Assembly: GCA_034509425.1 (NCBI GenBank) | Contig: JAVTVJ010011652.1 | Location: 4,269,501-4,333,500, forward strand | Direction of reading: 5' to 3' | DNA from: Eopsaltria australis | Taxonomy: Eukaryota; Chordata; Aves; Passeriformes; Petroicidae | DNA length: 64,000 nucleotides | Shown: one piece after another, positions 38,001-51,600 of the stretch | How positions within the stretch are numbered: the stretch's first letter is position 1 | How the letters are laid out: every line of letters starts with the position of its first letter | Notes under the pieces: model-generated | Database searches by the model: none | What the model was told of the DNA's origin: nothing | The model's input: only the letters and a program-made list of their open reading frames with translations | Made by a program: the position numbers and the translations under genes

Positions 38001-39303
38001 CAACCCTGTTTGTTTGCCTTCCTGATATAATTAGCATTATTACTATCAGAATTTACTGCACTGTTACAGTGAAGGACATAAAACTAGATGCAATAGAGCT
38101 GTGGTAATACACAGCTGTAATAAGACCAGCACCACTGATCCTATACAGTAGGAGAAAATAATACAGCAGAAAATTAAAACTCCTCACGCTGCCAAAACAC
38201 GACAAGGTACAGCATCGAGGTGCAGCACATTTGCGAGCCCATGTGTAAGAGTTTTCCAGAAAGAATTACAATCTTGCAAGAAGCAAAAGGTAGAAGCCTT
38301 CTGAATACTTTCCTAAATGATTCCTTCCACTGCAGGAATATAAACCGACATGACTTTTTAAATTAAACTCAGTTTTAAGCTTTGATCCCAAATAACACTG
38401 GACCTAAATATGTGAAGACAAGAAAAGAAGGTCTGGGACTTTACTGCTTCAGAGGGAAAAGGATTTAACAACAGCCTGAGTTCCTTGATCAGTTCACTAC
38501 AGCTTCCCCATTGTCTAGAAATGCCTTCAATTGCAATTCTAATTGTAGGTTTACTCAATTCTTAAAAGAAACACATGGTTTTGATGTAAGGAAAAGATGC
38601 ACTAATGCTGGAGGACCCTTTAATCTCTCTTTTAGCTTAGAAACATCTGTCTAGCAAAAGTTTGAAGCACAATAATGATTCCAAAAAGGGAGACTGAATG
38701 GTAGCATCCACACCTAAACACCCACTTGTTTCCCTCCACTACCAAGCTAGTATGGATTCAGCATTTTCCTAAACAGCATCTTCAGAATTTTGGAGCAAGC
38801 CTGCATGAACAGGAGGCAGGGCAGAGCCTGAAGCAGATTAAGGAGGCAGACAGCTGGCCTCAGTGTAGCACAGGAATTCAGTAATCTAAAGGGTTGCATT
38901 CCTGCTCCACATGAAGGGACCAACAGCCCCAGCTGCAGGGTGCAAGTGCTCAGAAGCCCGTTTAGTAATGCACTAGGTAGAGATTTACACTGGAGTAAAA
39001 AGTCACATATCATGGCAAAACGTTTGTGAGAGAAGCTCAAAAGCCCCTCATTACAGGTGGGATGGCAGTAACTAACAGGAATCTACTTACTAGGTTTCCC
39101 CTCCCTGCCAGAGCATTGAGACACTTCAACCATTTCTCACTCAGTGTTTTTACCTTTTACCTTAACAAAACATGCAGAAATTTTAAGAAATTTAACTACC
39201 CTACCTGTGGTTTAACAAATCTCTACCTCTGGTTAAGAGTCTATTTAGTATAAATGTGCTAAGAGCATCACCTTCAGTAGGGCTTTTAGGAATAATTGCC
39301 TAC
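26041..39303 (-). other. RBM20: RBM20 intron 1, middle part A
   Basis: No coding exon is supported here. Short open frames on both strands (for example 26449-26763 minus and 31258-31557 minus) have no recognised homology. A short (ATGT)n run is at about 33893-33911. An A17 tract at 34984-35000 is preceded by AATAAA. No transposon was recognised by eye. Confidence 0.7.
34956..35000 (+). repeat. AATAAA followed by A17 tract; possible retrocopy tail
   Basis: AATAAA at 34956-34961 is followed 22 bases later by 17 adenines (34984-35000), the spacing of a polyadenylated transcript end. Such a tail in genomic DNA can mark a retroposed copy on the plus strand. The sequence upstream shows no protein I recognise and I did not find clear target-site duplications, so it may equally be a chance poly(A) tract. 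Confidence 0.3.
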
Positions 39304-39517
39304 CTTATGAAGATAATAAAAGTCAGATCCATTGGAAACACCTGCAGGTCCTAGCACTCGAAGGGCATCTTTAAAGAAACTCTTGGGATCTGTAGCTGTA
39401 CTGTCCAGTGGGAGAGCCCAGGGTTGTGCCTTGCCACTTGAACACACACACAGTCTGAAAGTTGATGCACCATCGCCCTGCCGTTGCTCAGGCAGAACTT
39501 CAAACCCCACAGTCTGT
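39304..39517 (-). other. Unidentified exon-like open segment in intron 1
   Basis: On the minus strand 214 bases are open for 71 codons, bounded by TTATCTCAG (acceptor-like, weak pyrimidine tract) and CATAAG|GTAGGC (plausible donor). The peptide includes GFEVLPEQRQGDG, TDPKSFFKDALRVLGPAG and SDFYYLHK, which look protein-like, but I recognise no family. It ends in phase 0, while exon 2 needs two bases carried over, so it cannot be an in-frame RBM20 exon joined directly to exon 2. It could be a relic of another gene, a non-coding exon or chance. Confidence 0.2.
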
Positions 39518-42500
39518 CTGAGATAACTTAAATCCTAACCCATATTCCCCTTCCAAAAAATGTACACTAACCCAATTCATTACTTTTGTTTTACCTGTTA
39601 TGCATAATCAGTGTTTAACTGCACAGTAGATGGCAGTAAATCTTCACTTGCCATGTTAGAGACCCTCCAGCCTCCTTTAAGAATTTAAACAATTCATGAA
39701 TACATTTATGACATTTTTCAACATACTGCAGAAGTAAACTCCCACTCAGCTACACGACTTCAGCTTTCTCACCAGTCTTTTCCCTAGGTGTACACACATT
39801 ATTCTATTATTCCATATTCTATTATGGCTCATTCTCAAGAGTTCTTTTACATTGGAAAAGCAATGGGATGTACACGCAGTTTAGCGCTCTCAGATGAAGA
39901 CTGGCTTATTTCAGTGTCAGGTAATCCAAAAACTCATGAAATGTTAAACAGATGATTCTTAATCACAGCTGTAAATGTGTTGACACAGAGAGAGTGAGGA
40001 AGGGAAAAAACATACTCGGTGTTGTTGACAATATGTCAAACAGCATTACCGGAAAGAGACAAGCTGCAGCATGTGATTTGGATGACACTTTGGGACACAG
40101 AAATATATCTTGATTTACATCTTCTGCCATCAAAAAGCATCCTCTTCCTGCCAAGCCTCTGCAAAGCTCTGAATCTCCCTGAAGTTCTCTAATGTTCCTC
40201 ATTTAACCTCTTCTACCAAAGATGCCGTTTCACATTTTAAAACACTCCATGTCCCAGTTCACAAAAAATAAATTTGCTAAATAATTATAAAGCTACAGAT
40301 ATGTCCTACTAATTTATAGGACACATGAAGCCATAAAAATTGAGCCAAGAAATTGTGTTCATAGAGGCTTTTAGTCACAACATGAATTGGTATAGGTATT
40401 TCTAGTTCCCTGCCTTGGTTCTGGGATCATCATCAAAATGAACAAAGATTTGCTAGACAAGCATTTTGATCCAGTTCACAGTCAGTTAAGTGGCCTTTTC
40501 CTAGTGAAACTGTAAATTCACACCAGTGAGAAAGGCAGCCCTTTAAGTGTCTTCTCTTCCAGTGTACAAATTCAGCTCATCTCCAAAAAATACTGTTATG
40601 CCTTGTTGTGTTTCGGTGACTTCCATAAAAAATGAGAAGCCATAAAACAATCTCTCTTTACAAATTAATGATGAACAAATTCAAGCAGATTAATATTGTA
40701 CTAACTTGTAACAGTGCACAGAAATCTGGTTTACATCACGTCTTTCTGACGGACTGCATTCCAAAATAATTCTGGTGCCAGCTCTCACATTCCCAAAAGT
40801 GTTTTAAAAAACCACCTTGCAACCATCTGTAGTGGTCTCTTAGCTTGCATCAAGCACTTGAACACTGACTCTCTGGGAATTCTGGGCTAGCAGTCAAGAT
40901 CAGTACCCTGGCATCTGCACAGGGCAGTGCAGAAGTGTGAAATCTTTGGGACTCAAAACTCCACCAGAAACGTCTTCTGATCACGCTTCATTTATATGAA
41001 AGTCAGTCAAACCGCTCCTGCAGTTCTGTTTCTCATGAGCAGCAGCTGAATTGCTTGCACAAAGCAATTTGCCTGCTGCACTAAAGCAATTGCCTCTGCA
41101 TTGCTCCAGTGTGCTGGGGCAGCAAGCACAGAGATTTATGCCAGGACTCACAAACAATACTGCCCTTGTACCCTCTCTGTTCCAGCGTGGGACTTCCTTG
41201 CAGGGAGTGGGGAGTGCTTACCAACAATACAACTTTTCTTCAACAGAATAATGTTATAGATTCATTTCTCTTGTAATTTTGAAGCACTCTGTACACATAT
41301 TTGATCTGTTCTACTTTTTAAAAGACCCCATCAGGGAGGCCTAGCAGCCCTTTACTGCAGAAACAGAAGGGAAGGAGAAAGCTGCCTACGAACACCAGTT
41401 GCTACACAGATGAGCTGGATGCAATGAAGTATCTGCTCAAGCTGAATCTGCTTGAACCCAGCAAAAGAAGTTAAGAGGAAATTATCCTTTAGATGTTCAC
41501 AGCATTGTTAGAAGAAGAAAGAGGAAGAATCTGCTTTAAATCTACCAATTTAGTCCTTATTAAGAAGTAGGGTATGCAAAAAAATCTCAGTGTTTTCAAG
41601 AAGCCTAACAAGAACATGGAGGTTGTACCTGTGAAAGGTCTCAAAGCTCTGAATTAAAATTCACCTCTTTGGTCTATCAAAGCAAACGCTTCACCTCCCA
41701 GCCCCAGGACAAAGCCCACTGACTTCATGCTATTTCACAACATCTACATCCTCAGCAAAAGCACAGGATACTCTACACCACCGGAGCAATTTCAGCCCAA
41801 GACTCTCATTCAGCTCAATATAACTTGATTTAGGTGAAGCACAGAGGAACCTTATCAATTGTAATCTGACCTTTCACAGCTTATGAACATCTATCTCCTT
41901 TCTCAAATCCTGAACTGGACACCTAATAGGGCCACGAACTTAAGATTTCTTTGACAATTTTTTACAGCCCCTCCCCATACAACAATCTAGTATCTTCAAA
42001 GTGGCATTATCACCCATGATTAGAGCTGAAAACTTGCTGAAGAAAAAGCTGTAATACACTATAGTTAAAAAAAAAAAAAAAAAATAATGTCACTCTTTTC
42101 TTACCTACTAATTCTTCCAGGGCACTGAAGCATGTGTTTAACTTTCAGTGAGTTATTGATGGGTTTAAGGCAATGGAATAAATCAATTAACCATTTCTGC
42201 TGCTTCCAGTATAAGCAATACTGGAATTGTTTGGTCAATTTAGGCCCCAGACACTACACATCAATGAAACTCTGTAGCGTGGAATCATATTTGCACTTTT
42301 ACTGCAAAGAAGCATTTGCTTCACCCTCACTGTAGGATAAACTGTTCAGGAAAAGAAAGAAAAAACCCTTGTGGTGACATGTACACACTCACTTTGGAGA
42401 AGATAATCTCCCAGTATGAACAAAATGAGCTAGATAAACATCTCTTCACACTCCAGTAAGTACAAGCCTCCTCCACATCAAAGACAACACACAACAGCTG

Positions 42501-45500
42501 AGTCATATGCAGTATTTACAGGATGTCCACTTGTCCAGTAGAAATGCTCCTACAGAACCTACAGCCTGAGAGAGAACTATAGACAATTTTTTGACACTGC
42601 CACAGTGAACACACAAGATCCAGACACTCACAAACTTGTGACCTTTATCACAGCCCATCACAGACTGCTCACCAGCGTGTGGACAACCATATTTATGGCA
42701 TCATCAAACCACTGCAAGTTATCCCCTGTCTGAGAGCTTGGAGACCAGCATACCTGAACCATCAAATATCTCAGCATTCGTCACATGGTGCTCATTTTGC
42801 TCCAACATGAGAGACAAATCAGGGTTATCCTCAACCTGCCTTGGTTTTAGTTCTGACACAGGTATGGGCAACACAAAAGGAAATGATTCCATGGTATGAG
42901 GAGTCAGTACTCACAGCTGACTACTGGTGATCAGGTTCTACCCATGACACAAATAGGAATAGAAAGAGGATTTTATCAAAAATGTTTTCTCATGAACCAG
43001 AAATCAAAGTGGAGGAGGGAGCAAAGCAGTTGGGAATGATAAGAGATTTTACTTTTCACCACTTCTCCCTTTTTAATCCTTTCATTGTCCCCCTACCAGA
43101 TAAATGCAACTTGAGTTCCTGTCTCTATCTGAAAACTGTTTCTTCAATCTTCTCCCTTTGCAAATTTTGGTTCAATCCTGACACTGTCTCATCTGCCTTT
43201 CCCGTTCCTCCTCTTATAATGCTGCATAAAATCACCGTTCTGCAAGGTTCAAGTCTGGACATGCCACTGGCTCACCCTGCATTACCCTGTGTGCCACAGC
43301 CTGGGAGGTTTCTCCTTGTTAACACAGTAGCAGTATTTGCATGGAAGCAAGACTTTCTGCAAAACACCACTGTTGTGATCTAATCTCCCTTACTACTGCA
43401 ATGGATTTTTATCTCAAATATCTTTTTCTGAACTTACTACTTTGGATTTGGCTTTAAAACATATCGTGTTAACAAGGACCCAGTTTGCTGCACAAATTGA
43501 GGTTACAATCTTAGTGTTTTTCAAAACTGCAGCAATTTTTATGCTTCTAGTGAACAGCATCTAGGTTTACTCCAAACTGTTGGTGGAATTGCTGAATAAG
43601 ACTTTCCAAGTTTCTATGAAAAGATCCCTATTTGAAGGAAATTCACTACTACCAATGGTTCTCACATATTTGTAAGTTTGGGGCTTTTAATACAGTAAGA
43701 ATTTGCTGTACAGATAACGTGTTTCTTCCCTAAAAATAAAAAGACTGGGAGATATGAAGCAAAATACCACGGAAAACACAAAATCTCATTATCTACATAC
43801 AAACCTTTATCAAACAAAACTAAAAATCTTGGGGGGAAAAAATTCAGCTAACTCCTTTTAACAAAAGATTACACTGACTGAAACAACTACACTTCTACCC
43901 TTTTCAGTCTTTATCACTTGTATTCACTTTAAAGGTTCCTGTAATACTATCCCTTACTTGTATGAGACTAACCACACTGGACCTACACAGACCATTCCAG
44001 TCATCATTTTTCAATACTTATCTCTTCTTCCCCAGTTTGAATTTATTCCCACATTCCACGATTTTTTAAATTAAATTCTCTGGGCAAAAATGTCTGGGAA
44101 TTTCTGGCTCCAATTCTTCAGATTCTTTGGTACAGGTAACCATATGGGCTGATTTTTAGTGCAGCTGTACTAGGAAAAACATTACCATATTCTCACTAAA
44201 TATTGACTTCAGTGTACTGTATCCTTCTGATTCGCTACAACAAGGTTATCTTGCTCTTTTCCAAAGAGAAATTAAGTATTTATTAGAAAGCAAGATATTA
44301 TTTAACAGTTTTGGTTTTTTTTTTTCATCAGTTCTAGCTCCTTTACAGTTTTTGTCTGGTACAGGGTCTCAGCCCTTTCTAGTGTCATTCTCCTGAAACA
44401 CCTAAATTCTTCCATCAGCCATGGATTTTTTTTTTTACCTTCCCAGAGAGAACGTCCCTGTTGATTTTTCAGTTATTGAGTGGGAAGAGTGCAGTAGATA
44501 CTCTGCAAGGTTTCTTTACAAAATCCCAATTTAATTTATTCACTTCCAATTTTTTCTCCTCAATCAAGTTTACTCAGAAGATTTTTTCCCCAGTGATGAA
44601 ATTCAGCATTTCTGAAATGCTACATCAGCATGTCAGCCACCCAAACCAGCATATGCCTCTTCTTTGGGAAGTAGGTCAGGCTCACTGGTCCCTAGGCAAC
44701 CACCAAATCTCACTCCCTTGATCAATTCATCTGCATCCCTGTTCATGACGTCTGAAATGGGTTCAGATGGTATTGTGTGCTGTGGTTTTTGCATAAAAGA
44801 TTATTGTCTGTTTTTAGCAATGCTAAGTGCGTTATTATTGGCTGCATCAGATCTCTGGCATATTGAATGGCCCATTTTTAAATATTCCATATCTGCTTTC
44901 CTTCTCTTCCCACATACTGCCATACTACAGACTAGTTCCCATTGGTCTCTGGCTTTATTTAATGGATTCTTTTCCAGACCTTGATTATCAAATTAATCTT
45001 TATGCAGTCAAAACTCAGTGGATATGAGTTACTCAATTCTTTAATACTATAACATCCAGCTTCATTTCTTTTTTTGTGCTCATCCTTTCTAAGAGTCTGA
45101 ATGAGCACATGAGCAGAGAGGAAAGTCACAGAGTATACTCCCAGCAAACTGCATTGCACTACACACATGCACTACCGGGGCATTTGGAAGCATGAGAAGT
45201 GAACAGGCACCATATAGCACGGCAGGGACCAGAAAGCACAATGACAGAGCTCTGGCTGAGGCCCATGTAAAGTTGCTTCCTCTGGAGCTGCTGGGATCCC
45301 TTGTGAGAGTTGCATCGAGTGCTCAAAGCTGCTGTTCAGTCACAGTAGCTTGACCTGGCACTGGTTCAGCCACTGAAGTATCCCATGAGTTTTATGACCC
45401 TCATCACACAAACAGTTCCCTGAGGGTTCAGCAATACACATTTCTTAAAATCACTGAGAATATCAGTTCCCTCCTGCTGGTCTCTCACAGCCCATCAGAG

Positions 45501-48500
45501 CTATGTGAGCAATTTCTCTCTCACGTATTTTGCATTAGGGGGTCAATCTGAGCTGAGCTCAGTTTGTACATTCGACTTAGCAATAACACCCAATGCAGTA
45601 AATTAAATGTTAATTCAATGCCTTTATATCTGCTTCTTGTAATGTCACACATGCTTTGCCTTCCAGTTTGTGGTATACATGCAGAGAGCTCTGCAGTTCC
45701 CTGGAACACAGCCCAGAGTTGTGCTTGGGCTCTACTATTAGGATAAATTTTATTGGTTTTTAAGGAAACAGCTCATAAGGTGCTGCATACTTTTCTTCCT
45801 TTCCCCTGACTATTATCTTCTGGTTATAGCTCAAAACTAAGATGAAAACCAGGACTGTTTTTCTTAACTACATCTAGAGACATCTTGTGCACGTAAGGGT
45901 AAAAAGCTAAGAAAGTCTAAACTGCAAACTAAAATTAAATTATGATGGAGAGACTAAAGCCAGAGACCAAAACATGGATATTATTGTGTAAAGGTAATTA
46001 TTGTATCACAGTCTCTCATATTTACTGTAACTACATCTGTATGATAAAGAAGAAAAGACATAAATATAAAGAAATTAAATACGTATTTCCTATTGGCATA
46101 GTCCATATTTGGATTTAAAACTTGTGAAAAGGAAAAAATAAAGGAAAATGAAAATGACATATTTTTCTATATGTTCTTGCAGATGAGCGATGGGTATGAA
46201 AAATATTCTTCTATATTTGGTTGAAAAAAATATGTCACTTCTGGTTATCTGTCATAAAAGACACAGAGAAGTAAGGGAATATTCCCTCATAGTGATTAGA
46301 ACTGGCATTTAGATCCCAGTGCCTCAGAAGAGACAACCACGATACATCACCAAACCCAGCCACTGACTAACCCTGGCCATCGCCTGCCCCTGCCCAGCTC
46401 ATGGAGGGAGGGAACAGTCATTCCACACAAACAACGTCAAGTGATAGCTGTTTTACCTGACACATACTCAGCAAATGTATCAGCAACACAAGTGAAGTAG
46501 ATGTCGCTTAGATCTTTACTGGGGAAAGCACAAGACATATATCTAGATTAACTCCTCACCTCCATGGCATTGCTGCACTAATCATGGCTTATCTTAATAT
46601 CAGCATCTTGCATTAGCTCTCCAAAGCAGCAAGCCAAGAAGCTTAACAATAAAAGGCATTTAGGGAAAGCTGTTTTCATTCCTCCACATCCCACCAGTTC
46701 CAGGGACCAGGGGTTCGGGGCCTTGGCTTCGCTGTGTGACTGGTGTTCACATAGCTGCAGCCTTAAGACCTGCTGGGCATGACGGCCTGCAGACACAGCA
46801 GATTTCCATCTGTCTTCATCATCAAGCTGTGGCTGTCAATCCCACCAGCTTCACGGGAAACCTTGGTGTTACCAATCAACTTAGCCTACTGTGCACACGC
46901 CACACAGCTATAAACCATAAAATTATTGTTTTTACAAGGGTAGTGGATTTAAAATTGCGTAAGCCCTTCAGCTGAAGAAATGGGAGGCTATTGTACCAAC
47001 TTAAATACACATGTAAATGGATGAAACCATATGCACCAGTGTCTTGGGATGTATTTGAACCTTGAACCTACAATACATATATTTATCCACAAAAGAGAAA
47101 AGGTATTCTGTATTTCTCACAGACTGATATATACAGGAACTGTCCTTGGAGCAGCAGTTCACCCCATGATCTCTGAAGCCAGCAATGGCAGCAGCATCTT
47201 CTATAGATACAGAGGCATGACAGGTGGGAGAAGCAGATGAGACAAGATTTCTTTTAGGTGTACAAAGTTTGTATTTCATTCATGCTATTTCTGAAATGGA
47301 ATAACATCAGCAAGCAGTCATGAGGCCACAAGTTAGGAAATTACATCATATATTTGGCAATGACTGAGAGATATAAATAAGCATGAACATCAAACCTTTC
47401 ACAGAAACAGATGCAAAAAGAGATTCATTTGCCCCTGTGCAATTTGCAGTTTGTAACACTTACATGAGGATGTGCAAATTGTTTTTTGCCTCACAGGAGT
47501 CAAGACAGACCTGGCAGAATTGGGCTGCACATTCCCACATGAAGGGCATGGTGATTGTTACAAGATGTAGAGCATAGCACAGACCTTAACTCAGTACACT
47601 GAAAAAGAATAAATCCAAGAATGTCTGTAAAGAACCTTTTTCTCTCTCTCTCCATTTCCCCATTCAGAGTAGTTATAAAAAGAGAAATTACTGAGCGCTA
47701 CAATTTAGTATGAGTAACCCTTACAAAAAGTTCTCTGTAGCCAACCTTACAATAGAAACACTCTACCTCCCTTCTTCTCTTTGGGTTATTTTAAACACAT
47801 CTGCAAGTAGTTCAACACCTAGAGCCAGACTCTGCAAAGATAAAACCACAGAAATAATTTTGTTACCACAACCTGTCTTACAGGTCCTTCTTGGAGCAGG
47901 AGGTATAAACACATGACTTCAGCAAGCCTCCCATAAGTTGAATCAACAGTGCTCTCCAGCAGACAGGTTCATTGCTCACTAAAGCTTAGCTAGATACTGT
48001 TTGAAACAATGCACAGGTTAAATAACTGCAAATTCCAGAAATGTGCCAGGAAAGGAGGACTGCTTGTCTATTCTAAGATTTGTTGCGTTTCTTTGTCTTG
48101 CAGCTACAATTCATAAATGTATGCAGAAGTCCTAAGATTTCTAATCGTTAATTGAAATCATGATCACATAAAAATAACTATCCTGCAGCATAAAAGTAAT
48201 CTAAACACAGAGAAACAATTTCAAGCAAATGGCAGTCCTGCTGATTGAGATTTTACAGATGTTGCAGGAATATTGCTTCCTTGCTTCTAGCACTACCATA
48301 ATTTTAAGACACAAACCTAAACAACATCTTCATAGTGCTGGCCATCAGCCTTCACACATGGCTGCTGTAATCACTCCTCTCCAAAATTTTTCTTATTTTC
48401 CATAAGGATTTTACTTATTTTGGCCATGGCCTCTTACTTTTTCTGTCTTGCAGTACAGATAGTAAAACACAAATGTCATTTAAATACAGAAATCGTTAAA
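39518..48500 (-). other. RBM20: RBM20 intron 1, middle part B
   Basis: No exon, RNA gene or transposon is recognised. Open frames at 42982-43383 and 44461-44984 on the plus strand lack known domains and good coding character. An A18 tract lies at 42067-42084, and a MEF2-type CTAAAAATAA at 43730-43739. Confidence 0.7.
42067..42084 (+). repeat. A18 homopolymer
   Basis: A run of 18 adenines with no AATAAA close upstream, recorded as a simple repeat. Confidence 0.9.
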
Positions 48501-48523
48501 GTAGATTTCACTGGGGTTAGGGG

Positions 48524-48620
48524 CTATTTTTAGCCCAGCTAGCACAGAGACACACTGAAGTGTTTACTAGCTTGAACATAGGTCATAAAGTCTGCATTTG
48601 TCGTTACCAAAGACCACCTG
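48524..48620. promoter_or_regulatory. Candidate muscle enhancer: MEF2, NKX2, FOX, receptor half-site, E-box
   Basis: Within about 100 bases lie CTATTTTTAG (48524-48533, perfect MEF2 consensus, inside the inverted repeat GGGCTATTTTTAGCCC), TGAAGTG (48556-48562, NKX2 type), TGTTTAC (48561-48567, forkhead type), AGGTCA (48580-48585, nuclear-receptor half-site) and CACCTG (48615-48620, E-box). MEF2, NKX2-5 and nuclear receptors cooperate in heart enhancers (established knowledge). The cluster sits about 33 kb upstream of exon 2 in intron 1. Function is inferred from motifs only. Confidence 0.35.
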
Positions 48621-51600
48621 CAGTTTAATTAATTTATGATCAGTGACAACTGTGTATTACTCCCCAACAGACAAATATATTTTAACCCATCCCTATCAGC
48701 CATAAAGCTCTTGAATGGACACCGCAGCAGTGACCTTTGTGGTGTCTTTTGAGTGTGTCTTTCCATCCTTGTGCCTATGGTAACATATAGGGGACTTGCT
48801 GCCCTCAGACTTACAGGCTTTTCATGCTGCTCAGATTATCAAAAGAGAAGCCCCAATTGGACATGCAGGGCCAAAATCCCTCAGGAAACTTCCCAGAAAC
48901 ATCAGGCAAATTATCTGGAAAGCAAGACAAGTCCATATACAGAAGATAGTAGAAAGAACCTAAGAACTCAGACCTGAGAACTGCATATGTTACTGTATAT
49001 CCACCACCTCACATTTTATCAATTTCAGTATTATTTCATCTCAAATTAACCTTGCAGGTAATTATAAGTCCCTGTGAAATATTCAGATATGAAATGCAAA
49101 GGCATTTACTTTGCACAGTATTGCCAATTATCTCCTCTATTGCCTTTATTACCTATTATGTTTGTATTAGTTCCCTGTTGTCTGCCATCATCACTCTGTG
49201 TCCCTAAGGCAAATTCATGAAGATGTTCCTAAAAGAGCCTCCTGGCCCACCTCTCCCGTGCTGACTGCCCAGGGTAGGAGGTTGAAGGAAGTTGCAAAGG
49301 GCAACAAGATCTTAATTGATCAGGTTTGGGCAAATACAAGAATTTTATCAGAGGCAGTGATTTACAGGATCAGGACTCAATTGCTCTATGGTGGCTCTTT
49401 TCTGCTCTGTTAAATAGTGACTGCATCTCAGCCCAGAAAAGCTGCTTTACAGTTCAACCCTGTAATAATACAAAGAATGGAAGAATGAATTCATGGTTTT
49501 TCAAATCAAGGAAGTTCTCCCTGGTAATATTGCATTATTATATTTGCCTACTGCAATACAAATGTAAGTTTAGATTTGTAATTACCCCTGGTTTCCTCTC
49601 CAGTCAACAGATAAAACTGATGGTAAAAAAACAAAATCACGTGATGATTATAATTTAGATTTTGGATTGCTTAGATTGGGAACAAAGTAACATTTCTCTA
49701 TGACTAATTACCACAAGAAATAAAAACAAGTTTGGTACTATTTTATAAGCCTAATGAATAGAACAGGGCTTTTGAAGTCAAGACAGATTCTCATTGTTTC
49801 TCCTCTTTATGATCAATTAATGAAAAATAATGCATAGATCATCTTGCATCTAAACCAGGTGCACAACATCACTTGGAACCCATTCTCTAAGCACAGAAAA
49901 CAAATCTGAAATCTGACTTTCAAACCAGAATGATCACTCCATTCCTCACCAACTCCATCTCACCATACAAATTATTCTGAATGAATTCTCATGTGTTATT
50001 TGGGTGAACACAAGTCTTCTTGCAATTAATGTCCATGAGAACCCAAGCTTAGTCTGTATCACTTGTCATGCCCAGATGAATACTAACATTAATAATTTTA
50101 CACAGTGAATTATTATCTACCATGTAAATAACTACCATGACCTCCTCAACGTCATTCCTTAGTATACTCAGAGCAATTAAAAACAAACATATCCTGATGT
50201 TATTCCAAACTTTGATGAAGCCAAGAGAAAGATTTCTATTTATTTCCAAAAATAATAAATTATTTTAACTATATACTCATGGCTTTAAAAATGTTGTCTC
50301 TGAGTCCTTAATTCATTTGCAATCAAAATATTCTTTGCAAAAGTACTGGGCAAGACAACCCTGACAGGTCTCCTGGGTTTCCTGCCAGACTACTACAGTC
50401 TGCAAGGTTGGGCTTCTGCTTCTCCACCATCAACCACCAACCTGGCACGCCCTGGGTGAGCTGGCTGTGGACAGGGCTTTTGGGGCTGATCTGCTGGATC
50501 TTAGAAAGGTACCGGGCAGTGCAAGACTGGGTTTTGCATTTGTGGAGGCAAGAACTTGAAGCACTGGCTCCATCTCAGGCTGGATGCCCTGGGAACTCGG
50601 GCATATGCTGCTGAAACCACCAGGAACTTCTGCTTCTCTGTAAAGAACTCCCCTAGCTCAGCTTCCTGAGCAAAGGGCCAAACCTACTCAAAGACCTCAG
50701 TAGCAATGCAGCAACAGATTCAGAGCCAGTGCCTCTCTCAAGAAGGTATCTCCTACTTGGTTCATTTGAGAGTTAAAAAAATGACCAGTCAGAAATTTTA
50801 TATCTTAAATGCTTGCAAGAAGAAGTCCATTAGTTAAGATCACACAATACTTGCTGTGTTTTTTCATAGAGCGACACTGCTTTAAAAAGTAAGCTGACAC
50901 ATTCTGCACCGGCTTTATCTTCTAAATGATTTCATGTTCTGTGCCAAAGTCAGCACATTATAATAATCTTGCCCTGGAATGGAATGTGGGAGAAATTATT
51001 TAGTACAAATATTCACATACACATGTACTTCTCAAAATAATCTGATGTTTGCTTATAGTAGTAGCTGGAACAATAAATAAATTAACAACTTATTATCTCT
51101 CTCTTCTGTGAAGATTATAGTTCCCTGCTCCTTGGCAAACACTTTGGATTGTGCAACAACATTGTTTCATTATGTATCACTATCACAACTTCTGTGTTAT
51201 TAAGGTCTTCAGTGAGATGTCAGATTTGTTAAAAAAATCTTTGAAGTGAATTAAATTTTAGGCTGTTTCATTCAAATGCTTATTGATGCCATTAAATATC
51301 TTCAAAAACCATGTTCTTGACAATGCAGCTTGAGCTTCAGATAACTTTGAAAAGTAACACTTGTTCATAATTCTTGAATTAGCTTACACTGCTGAGCCAC
51401 ATGGAGCCCAAACTTCAGCCTGGTTGCACAAGTGATATAAAAAAATACACGCAATTGAAATTAAGGATGCCAGATTTACTGCTGGGAGATTCTGCTGCAT
51501 TTCCACTGATCTCCATAGCATTAGTTAATAGCAAAGGTCACTCTGCATTCCAGCACGCCTGAACAACCCCCTAAAGAGCAATGCTTGGGGCTCAGGAGAG

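Noticed and set aside
39963..40202. 79-codon minus-strand frame considered as an exon partner of 39304-39517
   Set aside because: The only nearby donor leaves phase 0, which does not match the one-base offset at the start of the 39304-39517 segment.
44461..44984. Plus-strand open frames of 86 and 106 codons
   Set aside because: They are T-rich with no conserved motif or good start context, and look like chance in low-complexity DNA.
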